DNA of 64,000 bases from DATBGO01 sp963695645 (GTDB lineage Bacteria > Actinomycetota > Actinomycetes > Streptosporangiales > Streptosporangiaceae). Where the stretch lies: positions 248,001 through 312,000 of the forward strand of contig CAVOHC010000012.1 of NCBI GenBank assembly GCA_963695645.1. Direction: 5' to 3'. The notes beneath the pieces were generated by a model, which saw only the letters and a list, made by a program, of their open reading frames with translations, had not been told where the DNA came from and did not search any database. Shown here piece after piece: positions 18,514-26,830 of this stretch; the stretch's first letter is position 1; each line of letters opens with the position of its first letter. The position numbers and the translations under genes are program-made.

Positions 18514-19680
18514 GTGGCCATCAGATGGAATCCCTCACGCGGCGCGTCGCTGGGCGTCGAATGGGAGCTGCAGCTTATCGACCGCCGCACCAAGATGCTG
18601 CGCCAGGACGCCCGTGAGGTGCTCGCGGAGCTGCCCGGGCTCAGTGAGACCAGCGAGGTGCCCAGGCTCCGCCATGAACTCATGCAATCCACCATCGAGG
18701 TGGTTACCGGCATCTGCAGCACTGTCTCCGAGGCAAAGGACGATCTTGCAGCGACAATCGCGCAACTTGAGCGAATCACGGCGACTCGCGGTACGATGCT
18801 TGCCTGTGCAGGAACGCATCCCGTCAGCGACTGGCGGGATGCAAAGATGGCACCCATTCAGCGCTATGCCGAACTCGTCGAGCAGTTGCAGTGGCTTGCC
18901 CGCAGGATTCAAACTTTTGGTGTTCATGTCCATGTGGGTATCCGCGACGGGAGCAAGGCGATCCCGATCGTCAATGCCCTGGCTGCGTATCTGCCGCATT
19001 TCCTGGCGCTGACCGCGTCGAGCCCGTTCTGGAGCGGGCATGACACGGGGCTCGCATCGAGCCGGGCTGTCATCTTTGGCGGGCTGCCAACATCCGGGCC
19101 GCCGCCGCAGCTTGCGTGCTGGGGTGAGTTCGAGGAGTACATGGACACGCTGCTTCGCGCCGGGACCGTCCGGAGCATCAAGGAGGTGTGGTGGGACATC
19201 CGCCCGCACCCGGACTTCGGCACGGTTGAGATCAGGATGTTCGACGGCGTCCCGACGCTCCGCGAGATCGGCATGGTCGCGGCGCTATCGCAGTCCCTGG
19301 TCCAGCTGCTCGACATGCAGCTCGACCGCGGCTACAAGCTGCCCGCCCCGGCGGCGTGGGTAGTCAAGGACAACAAGTGGCGGGCCACCCGGTACGGGCT
19401 TGACGCGATTGTCATTACTGACGACACGGGCTCCACGGCGCCGCTCAGGGACGGGCTGTTCGAGCTGGTGGCTGAGCTCGAGCCAGTCGCCGCGCGGCTG
19501 GGCTGCGCGGGAGAGCTCGACGTGGTCTCCGATGTGCTGGAGAGCGGATCTTCATGCGAACGGCAGCGCGCCGTCGTCGCCGACGGCGGCGACCTGATCG
19601 ACGTAGTGGACGCGCTGGTCACCGAGTTCACGGAAAACCGCTTCGTTGTCCCTGGGGAGGCGGCGCATGCCGGAACATGA
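18514..19680 (+). CDS. carboxylate-amine ligase, YbdK / GCS2 glutamate-cysteine ligase family
   Basis: A 388-aa member of the glutamate-cysteine ligase type 2 family. It has the SLGVEWELQLIDRRT opening (Glu-Glu metal site), RHELMQSTIEVVTGIC, FGVHVHVGIRDG and EVWWDIRPHPDFGTVEIRMFDG. Such proteins ligate glutamate to an amine or Cys with ATP, but many actinobacterial members have no established substrate. GTG start. It overlaps the following M20 amidohydrolase by 14 nt, so the two are co-translated. Confidence 0.83.
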   Translation: MAIRWNPSRGASLGVEWELQLIDRRTKMLRQDAREVLAELPGLSETSEVPRLRHELMQSTIEVVTGICSTVSEAKDDLAATIAQLERITATRGTMLACAGTHPVSDWRDAKMAPIQRYAELVEQLQWLARRIQTFGVHVHVGIRDGSKAIPIVNALAAYLPHFLALTASSPFWSGHDTGLASSRAVIFGGLPTSGPPPQLACWGEFEEYMDTLLRAGTVRSIKEVWWDIRPHPDFGTVEIRMFDGVPTLREIGMVAALSQSLVQLLDMQLDRGYKLPAPAAWVVKDNKWRATRYGLDAIVITDDTGSTAPLRDGLFELVAELEPVAARLGCAGELDVVSDVLESGSSCERQRAVVADGGDLIDVVDALVTEFTENRFVVPGEAAHAGT

Positions 19681-20902
19681 CCTCGCGGGAGAGCTCGACG
19701 TGTTCCTCGCGGGACACGAGGACGAGCTCATCGACTTCCGGCGCGACCTGCACGCCCATCCCGAGATCGGCTACCACGAGCACCGGACGACACGGCGGGT
19801 CAAGCTGCGGCTTGAGGCGGCCGGCCTGCGCCCCTCGGTCCTGCCCAAGGGCACCGGGCTTGTCGTGGATATCGGGTCGGGCACTGAGCAGGTTGTGGCG
19901 CTCCGGGCGGATCTTGACGCGCTGCCGATCAGCGACGAGAAGAACGTTCCCTACCGTTCTACGATCGCGAACGCCTGTCACGCGTGCGGTCATGACGTGC
20001 ACACCAGCATCCTGCTCGGCACTGGCCTGTTCCTGGCCCGCACGGCGGCGGCCGGGGCGCTCCCCGGCCGGGTACGGCTGATCTTCCAGCCAGCCGAGGA
20101 GGTGCCGGGCGGAGCCCTCGACGTCCTCGCGGCCGGCGGCATCGCATCGGTGGACCGGATCTTCGCGCTGCACTGCGATCCGCGCCTGGACATCGGGAAG
20201 GTGGGCACGCGGACCGGCGCCATCACCGCGGCCTGCGACAAGATCAGGGTCAGGGTCACCGGCCCGGGAGGGCACACCGCCCGGCCGCACCTGACTGCCG
20301 ACCTCGTCTACGCGCTCGGCAAGATCATTACGGAGCTGCCGGCGGCCCTGTCCAGGCGGGTCGACCCCCGGTCCAGCCTGAGCCTGGTGTGGGGCCGGGT
20401 CAGTGCGGGCTCGGCGGCCAACGCCATCCCTGACGATGGCGAGGTGGAAGGCACCGTGCGGTGCCTCGACGACGATGCCTGGCATGCTGCCCCGGACATG
20501 CTGAAGGCCCTGATCGATTCGGTCGCTAGCGCCTACGGCGTAGTGGCGGATCTCACGTATCAGCGCAATGTGCCGCCGACGGTGAACGAGACGGTCTCGA
20601 CGGCGATGTTCGAGGCGGCCGTCGACCGGGTGCTCGGCGCCGACGCGATAACCCCGGCACCGCAGAGCCTGGGCGGCGAGGACTTCGCCTGGTATCTGGA
20701 GTCGATCCCGGGAGCGCTGGCCAGGCTCGGCACCCGGAAGCCAGGATCAGCCGACGACTTCGACATCCACCAGCCGACCTTCGACGTGGATGAGCGGGCC
20801 ATCGGGCTAGGCGTGCGGCTGATGGCGGCCACCGCCCTCACCGCGATGTGCGGGGGCACCACCGCGACCGCAGAGCCCATGCCTGGTGCCGCCCTGACCT
20901 GA
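19667..20902 (+). CDS. M20 family amidohydrolase / metallopeptidase
   Basis: A 411-aa zinc-dependent amidohydrolase of the hippurate/IAA-amino-acid hydrolase group. Metal ligands are visible in CHACGHDVHT, QPAEEVPGG and FALHCD; the dimerisation-domain motif GPGGHTARPH and the C-terminal GGEDFAWYL follow. It would cleave an N-acyl or amide bond of an amino acid. ATG 19667 is supported by GGGGAGG 6 nt upstream. Translational coupling to the YbdK-like ligase suggests that one makes and the other breaks a related gamma-glutamyl or acyl amide; this is inference. Confidence 0.85.
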   Translation: MPEHDLAGELDVFLAGHEDELIDFRRDLHAHPEIGYHEHRTTRRVKLRLEAAGLRPSVLPKGTGLVVDIGSGTEQVVALRADLDALPISDEKNVPYRSTIANACHACGHDVHTSILLGTGLFLARTAAAGALPGRVRLIFQPAEEVPGGALDVLAAGGIASVDRIFALHCDPRLDIGKVGTRTGAITAACDKIRVRVTGPGGHTARPHLTADLVYALGKIITELPAALSRRVDPRSSLSLVWGRVSAGSAANAIPDDGEVEGTVRCLDDDAWHAAPDMLKALIDSVASAYGVVADLTYQRNVPPTVNETVSTAMFEAAVDRVLGADAITPAPQSLGGEDFAWYLESIPGALARLGTRKPGSADDFDIHQPTFDVDERAIGLGVRLMAATALTAMCGGTTATAEPMPGAALT

Positions 20903-21006
20903 CGCTGGGCCGATTCGGGGCGTCGCCGTTACCCTGCGGCCCCGTAAGGTGGAGTCGCGTGACCGCCGTCGGGCGTTCACCGGCTGAACCATGGAGCGCA
21001 TGAGCA

Positions 21007-21843
21007 GTGTCTGCACAGCGGGATCCGGTACTGCCGGACGATGCCCGGAATGGGAGCGGCCCGCGCCCTGCCGCGGTGCCTGGCGTGCGCCCACGGCCGG
21101 ACCCAGGCGGGTCGGCTGGCGCAGGTGCGTCGGCTGGCGCGGGCGCGTCGGCTGGCGCGCGCCCATGGCCGGGCGCAAGCGGGCCGGCTGGCGCAAGCCC
21201 GCTGCAGGCCGAGCGCCGGGTCTTCCGGCTGCCCGGACCGCTTATCGTCTGGTGGTTGTGGGTTGTCTTCGCTGCGGCCAACCTGATCGACATCGCCATC
21301 AGCGGCCGTGACTGGGGCTCCATTGTGGCGGTCGCCATCTTTGCCCTCATCACCGGGCTGCTGTACGCCATGGCCTGGCGGCCGCGGGTGGTCGCCGACG
21401 GTGAGGGCATCACCGTGCAGAACCCGCTGCGTGATCACCGGGTGCCCTGGGGCGGTGTCAACGCCGTGCTGGTGGGCGAGTCCGTTCAGGTGCGGTGTGC
21501 ACGCGGGCCAGGTGCCGAGCGCGAGAAGGTCGTGCATAGCTGGGCGCTGGCCGCGCCGCGCCGGGTCAAGGACAACAAGAACAGGGCCGACCTTCGCGGT
21601 CCGCGCCGGTCCGGGTTCACGGCGCCTGCTCAGCCGGCCTACGGCAAGCTGCCCGAGGACGCGCAGGAGCTGCTGAAGAAGAGCCCGGTCCTGCTGATCG
21701 CCGCGGATCTCGACCGTCAGGCCCGGCTGGCCAAAGAGCGCGGGGCGCCGCCCGGCGAGCGGGTGGGCAGCTGGCCGTGGCCCGCTCTGGCCGCCATGCT
21801 GATTCCCGCGGTTGTGCTGCTCATCGTGGTGCTGGCGCGCTAG
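21007..21843 (+). CDS. PH-domain (bPH/DUF2244-like) membrane protein with repeat-bearing N-terminus
   Basis: A 278-aa protein. Residues 1-65 are Pro/Ala/Gly-rich and include an 18-bp-encoded GAGASA repeat. Two closely spaced membrane helices follow (LIVWWLWVVFAAANLIDIAI and SIVAVAIFALITGLLYAMA), then a PH-like segment (WRPRVVADGEGITVQNPLRDHRVPWGGV), which is the usual form of actinobacterial PH-domain membrane proteins. A last helix (ALAAMLIPAVVLLIVVLA) ends the protein. Function unknown. Tail-to-tail 4-bp overlap with the next gene. Confidence 0.78.
   Translation: MSAQRDPVLPDDARNGSGPRPAAVPGVRPRPDPGGSAGAGASAGAGASAGARPWPGASGPAGASPLQAERRVFRLPGPLIVWWLWVVFAAANLIDIAISGRDWGSIVAVAIFALITGLLYAMAWRPRVVADGEGITVQNPLRDHRVPWGGVNAVLVGESVQVRCARGPGAEREKVVHSWALAAPRRVKDNKNRADLRGPRRSGFTAPAQPAYGKLPEDAQELLKKSPVLLIAADLDRQARLAKERGAPPGERVGSWPWPALAAMLIPAVVLLIVVLAR
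21113..21180 (+). repeat. 18-bp in-frame repeat in the PH-domain protein N-terminus
   Basis: Imperfect copies of GGCGCAGGTGCGTCGGCT, about three, coding for GAGASA. The frame is kept because the unit is a multiple of 3. Confidence 0.8.
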
Positions 21844-22286
21844 CCGCCCAGCGATGCGCAGGGCCGCTCCCTGAGCCATGTCACGTAGTCGGCCGGCGCG
21901 CCAGCCACCTCCGCGGCGTCCGCCAGGATACCGAGGTAGCGGGCGGACGGCAGGCCGCCCTCGTAGCCATCGAGCACATACAGCCAGGCCACGATGTCAC
22001 CGTCGAGCGTGGCCACCCGCACCCTGATCTTGTCGTAGTAGCCGAGCGTCGCGCCGTCCCACTGGTCCAGCGCCTGCTCGTCATAGTCGGACAGCTCATA
22101 GAGCACCACGAAGACGCGCTGTCCGGCGTCCTCGACGACGGTGGCAAGCGCGCCTTCCCAGCCGATGTCCTCGCCGCCGAAGGTCAGCCGCCAGCCCTCG
22201 AGCCAGCCGGTACCGCGTTCCGGTGAGTACGGGCAGCGCTCGGCCATCTGCGCCGGATCCATATTGCTGCCGTAGGCCGCGTACAT
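21840..22286 (-). CDS. gamma-glutamylcyclotransferase-like protein
   Basis: A 148-aa protein opening YAAYGSNMDPAQM, the AIG2/GGCT-fold signature that binds the gamma-glutamyl group, followed by WRLTFGG and a Glu in GWEGALATVVED at the expected catalytic position. GGCT enzymes release 5-oxoproline from gamma-glutamyl peptides, which may link it to the gamma-glutamyl ligase-like gene 2 kb away. ATG 22286 or GTG 22292 are both possible; TACGCT upstream fits a leaderless start. Confidence 0.82.
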   Translation of the reverse strand: MYAAYGSNMDPAQMAERCPYSPERGTGWLEGWRLTFGGEDIGWEGALATVVEDAGQRVFVVLYELSDYDEQALDQWDGATLGYYDKIRVRVATLDGDIVAWLYVLDGYEGGLPSARYLGILADAAEVAGAPADYVTWLRERPCASLGG

Positions 22287-22424
22287 CGCCACGGATCATT
22301 AGCGTACGAGTCCACGCGGGCACGCGCAGGCCGGTCACCCCGGATAGCCGATTCCTGGCTGCGCGGACCCATGATGAGGTGTCATACGAGGGCTCAGGTT
22401 GGCCATGCGACAGAATGGGGCACC

Positions 22425-23855
22425 GTGAGCCAGCCGCGCGCGCGAGTCGCTATCATCGGCGGCGGCCCGGGCGGGTACGAGGCAGCTCTGGTCGCTGCCC
22501 AGCTCGGCGCCGATGTCACCGTGGTGGAACGCGACGGGCTCGGCGGCGCATGCGTGCTGAGCGACTGCGTGCCATCGAAGACCCTGATCGCGACCTCGGG
22601 CATGATGGCGGGCCTCGACCGATCAGCTAGCCTCGGAATCCGGCTGGGCCTGCCGAGTTCCGGCGCTCCGGCCAGCGAAGGCTCCATGGCAGTGCAACCG
22701 GGGGCCGGGGCCACAACCGACGCCCCGCGGCTCTACTCACGAGTCAAGGCGCTGGCCCGGGCACAGTCTGGCGACGTGGCGGCCCGCCTGGCTGCGGACG
22801 GGATCGGGGTCATCTCCGGCACTGGCAGGCTGACCGGCCCGCGCACCGTGGCGGTGGGGGATCGCGAGATCAACGCGGACGTCGTGCTGATCGCGACGGG
22901 TGCCGAGCCCCGGATGCTGCCCGGCGCGGTTCCTGACGGAGACCGGCTGCTCACCTGCAGGCAGCTTTACGACCTGCACGAGTTGCCCGCCGAGCTTGTC
23001 GTGGTCGGCTCGGGAGTGACTGGCGCGGAGTTCGCCAGCGCCTACCAGGCGCTCGGCTCCCAGGTCACTCTCGTCTCCTCGCGGGACCGGGTGCTGCCGC
23101 ATGAGGACGTGGATGCCGCCGTCGTGGTCGAGGACGTGTTCCGGCGGCGTGGCATGACCGTGCTCGGCAGGTCGCGGGCGGCAGAGGCCAAGCGCACCAG
23201 GGATGGCGTGGCGGTGATCCTTTCCGACGGCCGGACCGTCCGCGGCACGCACTGCCTGCTCACGGTCGGGATGCAGCCGTGCACAGCTGGCATCGGCCTC
23301 GAGGATGCCGGGGTCACCAGGGACGACCGCGGGTTCGTGCCAGTCGACCGGGTGTCACGGACCTCGGTGCCGGGGGTCTACGCTGCCGGGGACTGCACTG
23401 GCGTCTGGATGCTTGCCTCGGTGGCGGCGATGCAGGGCCGGATCGCGATGTGGCACGCGCTCGGCGAGGCCGTCCAGCCGATCAGGCTCAGCCATGTGGC
23501 AGCGACGATCTTCACTGAGCCTGAGATCGCGACGGTGGGAATCTCGCAAGCTGCCGCTGACGGCGAGCAGGACGTGCTGGTCGTGAAGCTGCCGCTGGCC
23601 ACCAACCCACGGGCCAAGATGCAGGGATTCCGCGACGGCTTCATCAAGCTGTTCGCCCGCGCTAGCAGCGGGATCGTGCTTGGCGGCGTAGTGGTCGCGC
23701 CGCGCGCCAGCGAGCTCATTCTCGGCGTGTCGCTCGCGGTGGAGCAGACCCTGACCGTCGCTCAGATGGCGCACACCTTCACGGTCTACCCCTCGCTGTC
23801 GGGCAGCCTCACCGAAGCGGCACGTAAACTCATGCAGCCCGCGGCCGGCGGGTAG
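22425..23855 (+). CDS. lpdA: NAD(P)H:quinone dehydrogenase, LpdA type (flavoprotein disulfide reductase family)
   Basis: A 476-aa flavoprotein with the FAD motif AIIGGGPGGYEAAL, a CxxxxC pair in GGACVLSDCVPSK, the NAD motif VVGSGVTGAEFASAY and YAAGDCTGVWML. True dihydrolipoamide dehydrogenases end with an active-site His-Pro-x(n)-Glu; here the site is VYPSLSGSLTEA, so the His is Tyr and catalysis of lipoamide is unlikely. M. tuberculosis LpdA (Rv3303c), a quinone reductase, shows the same loss. GTG 22425 starts just before the FAD fold. Confidence 0.85.
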   Translation: MSQPRARVAIIGGGPGGYEAALVAAQLGADVTVVERDGLGGACVLSDCVPSKTLIATSGMMAGLDRSASLGIRLGLPSSGAPASEGSMAVQPGAGATTDAPRLYSRVKALARAQSGDVAARLAADGIGVISGTGRLTGPRTVAVGDREINADVVLIATGAEPRMLPGAVPDGDRLLTCRQLYDLHELPAELVVVGSGVTGAEFASAYQALGSQVTLVSSRDRVLPHEDVDAAVVVEDVFRRRGMTVLGRSRAAEAKRTRDGVAVILSDGRTVRGTHCLLTVGMQPCTAGIGLEDAGVTRDDRGFVPVDRVSRTSVPGVYAAGDCTGVWMLASVAAMQGRIAMWHALGEAVQPIRLSHVAATIFTEPEIATVGISQAAADGEQDVLVVKLPLATNPRAKMQGFRDGFIKLFARASSGIVLGGVVVAPRASELILGVSLAVEQTLTVAQMAHTFTVYPSLSGSLTEAARKLMQPAAGG

Positions 23856-23880
23856 CCATCGCGCCCCGCGGCTCGTGGCG

Positions 23881-24261
23881 TCAGTGTGCGGGCCGGCCCA
23901 GGTCGGGGTCGTCGGGGACGTCGAGACCATGCTGACGCAGCCGGGCGGCGCGGAGGTCGTCGGCGTAGGCGAGGACCGTGAAGACGCTGCCCGAAAGGAT
24001 CAGCGCCACCATCATCAGGGTGAGCCAAGCGGGTGCGGGCAGCAGCGTGTAGAGCACTACCGCGACCACGATGCAGACAGGAATGATGACCGCCAGGTGG
24101 CGGAGCGCCGTACGGCCGCGCCAGCCTGCGTCGGTCAGTTCGTGCCTGACCCAGTCACGATTCTCCTCCGGCAGCCGGAACCCGACCGCGAAAAGGAGCC
24201 ACCGTGCCACTCCTGGGTCGCCAGCGAGCCGCGTCATTGCCTCATCATCGCGAGCCCGCAT
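23881..24261 (-). CDS. small membrane protein, DUF5313-like
   Basis: A 126-aa protein with ARWLLFAVGFRLPEENRDWVRHELTD, then two membrane helices (HLAVIIPVCIVVAVVLYTLL and LTLMMVALILSGSVFTVLA) and a short basic tail. The arrangement resembles DUF5313 proteins of mycobacteria and relatives; no function is known. It may start at ATG 24261 or at ATG 24237. Convergent with lpdA. Confidence 0.7.
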   Translation of the reverse strand: MRARDDEAMTRLAGDPGVARWLLFAVGFRLPEENRDWVRHELTDAGWRGRTALRHLAVIIPVCIVVAVVLYTLLPAPAWLTLMMVALILSGSVFTVLAYADDLRAARLRQHGLDVPDDPDLGRPAH

Positions 24262-24461
24262 GAGCGGCGTGAACCGGGCCGCCAGTTGAGCCGGTGCCGG
24301 TGCCCGCGGCCTGCAGCGCTACGACCAGGAACTGGCTCGCGCTCCAGCACGGAAACCTGGGACAGCCCGGCGGTAAAGGGCCAGCCGCGCTGTTCCGCCT
24401 GAGCTGGATGGCTGACGGGATGCCTGACCGCATGGCTGTGGAGCGGCGCTGATGAGCAGGA

Positions 24462-26318
24462 TTAATCGGGCAATTGGCAGATTACGGCTCCGGATGAGAC
24501 GGTCTGGCCCACCTGAACGGACAGGCCGGTGACGGTACCGTCCTTGTGCGCGGTAAGTGGCTGCTCCATCTTCATCGCCTCGAGGACCACCACGGTATCG
24601 CCGGCCTTCACCTGCTGGCCTTCCTCAGCCACCATCTTGATGATCGTTCCCTGCATGGGGGTGACCAGGGCATCGCCGCCTGGACCGCCGCGACGTGCAC
24701 CGGCGCCGTGACCGCCAGCTGAACCTGGCCGCCGCCCGCGGCCTGGGGGCGCGCCGAGTGCCCCGCCCTGCCCGCCCGTTCCGGTCCCGCCTGCTTCGGC
24801 TCCGCCCGCTCCGGCTCCGCCTGGGCCGCCGCCGGCCAGCCCTGCAGGGATGACCACCTCCAGCCGCCTGCCGCCGACCTCCACAACAATCCGCTCCCGT
24901 CCGGGAGGATCGTCAACGCCGTCCCCGGCCTGGCCGCCGGGCCCTGCTGCCGCGCCTGTCGCAGCGTACGGCGGGATCTCGCCGTCGAACTCGGTCTCGA
25001 TCCACCGGGTGTGTACCGCGAACGGCTCGGAGATGAACGCCTGGTGATTGACGACTGCCCGATGGAACGGCAGCACCGTCGGGATCCCGTCGACCTCGAA
25101 CTCGGCCAGCGCCCGGCGCGAGCGCTCAAGCGCCTGCAGGCGGCTGGCCCCGGTGACGATCAGCTTGGCTATCAGCGAGTCGAACGACTGCGGCACGGTC
25201 ATCCCGGCGGCATAACCTGCATCGAGCCGGATCCCGGGCCCGGCTGGCGGCTGCCATCGGCGGATCGTACCCGGCGTGGGCATGAAGTTCCGGCCCGCGT
25301 CTTCCGCGTTGATTCGGAACTCGATGGCGTGCCCGCGAACTTCCGGGTCGCCGTGCGATAGCTCCTGGCCGTCCGCGATGCGGAACATCTCCCGCACCAG
25401 ATCGATGCCGGTGACTTCCTCGGTCACCGGGTGCTCCACCTGCAGCCTGGTGTTCACCTCAAGGAAGGAGACCGAGCCATCCTGGCCGATGAGGAACTCG
25501 CAGGTGCCCGCGCCGACGTAACCGGCTTCCCGCAGGATTGCCTTGGACGACTCGCGGATCAGCTCCTCCTGCGCCTGCGTCAGGAACGGGGCGGGCGCCT
25601 CCTCGACCAGCTTCTGGTGCCTGCGCTGCAGCGAGCAGTCCCTGGTGGACACGACGACGGTGTTGCCGTGGGCGTCGGCCAGGCATTGCGTCTCCACGTG
25701 CCTGGGCCGGTCCAGGTAGCGTTCCACGAAACACTCGCCGCGGCCGAACGCGGCGACCGCCTCCCGGACCGCGGACTCGAACCTGGGGGCGATCTCCTCG
25801 GCGGTGCGGGCTACTTTGAGCCCCCGGCCGCCACCGCCGTAGGCGGCCTTGATCGCGATCGGCAGGCCATGCTCGGCCGCGAAAGCGGCAGCTTCGTCCT
25901 CGCCGGATACCGGGCCGTCGGTCCCTGGCGCGAGCGGTGCGCCGACGATGCGGGCGATGTGCCGGGCCTGCACCTTGTCGCCGAGCGCCTCGATCGCGGC
26001 GGGCGGCGGCCCGATCCAGGTCAGGCCGGCTGCGATGACCTCCCGTGCGAAGTCCGCGTGCTCCGCAAGGAACCCGTATCCCGGGTGCACGGCGTCCGCG
26101 CCCGAATCGGCTGCCGCCTTGAGGATCTTGCCGATGTCGAGGTAGCTCTCCGCGGCGCTCTGGCCGCCCAGCGCGAACGCCTCGTCGGCCATCGTCACGT
26201 GCAGCGCGTCGATGTCGGACTCGGCATAGACGGCCACGCTGCCAAGGTCGGCATCGCGGCAGGCTCGCACGATCCGGACCGCGATCTCGCCGCGGTTGGC
26301 GATAAGGACCTTGTGCAC
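24462..26318 (-). CDS. acyl-CoA (acetyl/propionyl-CoA) carboxylase alpha subunit: biotin carboxylase + biotin carrier
   Basis: A 618-aa biotin-dependent subunit. Residues 1-450 are the ATP-grasp biotin carboxylase (KVLIANRGEIAVRIVRACRD, GGGGRGLKVART, FLEVNTRLQVEHPVTEE). A long Gly/Ala-rich linker follows, then the carrier domain with the biotinylated Lys in EAMKMEQ near the C-terminus. It carboxylates the carrier for transfer by the beta subunit (27891-29528). GTG start with GAGGAG 8 nt upstream. Biotin would be attached by BirA (43413-44270). Confidence 0.93.
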   Translation of the reverse strand: MHKVLIANRGEIAVRIVRACRDADLGSVAVYAESDIDALHVTMADEAFALGGQSAAESYLDIGKILKAAADSGADAVHPGYGFLAEHADFAREVIAAGLTWIGPPPAAIEALGDKVQARHIARIVGAPLAPGTDGPVSGEDEAAAFAAEHGLPIAIKAAYGGGGRGLKVARTAEEIAPRFESAVREAVAAFGRGECFVERYLDRPRHVETQCLADAHGNTVVVSTRDCSLQRRHQKLVEEAPAPFLTQAQEELIRESSKAILREAGYVGAGTCEFLIGQDGSVSFLEVNTRLQVEHPVTEEVTGIDLVREMFRIADGQELSHGDPEVRGHAIEFRINAEDAGRNFMPTPGTIRRWQPPAGPGIRLDAGYAAGMTVPQSFDSLIAKLIVTGASRLQALERSRRALAEFEVDGIPTVLPFHRAVVNHQAFISEPFAVHTRWIETEFDGEIPPYAATGAAAGPGGQAGDGVDDPPGRERIVVEVGGRRLEVVIPAGLAGGGPGGAGAGGAEAGGTGTGGQGGALGAPPGRGRRPGSAGGHGAGARRGGPGGDALVTPMQGTIIKMVAEEGQQVKAGDTVVVLEAMKMEQPLTAHKDGTVTGLSVQVGQTVSSGAVICQLPD

Positions 26319-26495
26319 GAAACCGACTCCTCTCGACTGCGCAGGAGTCTAATCGCTGGCCTGCCCTGAGCCGCCCGGGGTTTGCACTGGCCGACGCCGT
26401 GTTCGTCGGCGGCGGTGACTCGCTCGGCCCGCGCCGGGGCTGACGGGACCAGCGTGTCAAACGCAGGGGGGCTAACGCAGCGGGCCAACGTGCCT

Positions 26496-26825
26496 TTAGC
26501 GGGGGAGGGCGCTGGTGCGCCAGGCGCCGGAACCGCGATGCAGGGGCGCGCGCAGCAGCCGGGATCTCGCAGACCATTCTGAACGGATGACGGGCGGTGC
26601 TCCCGGCGCACTGACCGGTGCCGCGCGGCCGAAGACCACGGTCACCAGCGCGGCGATCTCCTGCTCCGTCGGGTTGCCCTTGACGATGGCCAGGACCGGC
26701 GCGGGATCGGCCTGGGCGGCCGGGCCGGCTGTTGCTGCCTGCCGCGGTCCGGTACTGGCGGTAATGTCGGAATGCGGGCCAGATATTCCGTTTTGCTTTG
26801 ATTGTGAATTCTCAGTCGCAGAAAT
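26496..26825 (-). CDS. accE: acyl-CoA carboxylase epsilon subunit AccE, no canonical start codon
   Basis: Reading the minus strand gives AIVKGNPTEQEIAALVTVV and ending WSARSRLLRAPLHRGSGAW, the two hallmarks of the AccE epsilon subunit (the Lys-Gly-Asn-Pro-Thr motif and the C-terminal Trp...RSRLLR...GAW). Epsilon subunits bridge alpha and beta in actinobacterial propionyl-CoA carboxylases. The frame is open from 26843 but has no ATG, GTG or TTG before the conserved part. An ATT at 26823-26825 with AAGGGG 9 nt upstream is the best candidate start, giving 109 aa. The gene sits between the nuclease and alpha-subunit genes, as expected for this operon. Confidence 0.8.
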   Translation of the reverse strand: MSATENSQSKQNGISGPHSDITASTGPRQAATAGPAAQADPAPVLAIVKGNPTEQEIAALVTVVFGRAAPVSAPGAPPVIRSEWSARSRLLRAPLHRGSGAWRTSALPR

Positions 26826-26830
26826 AACCG

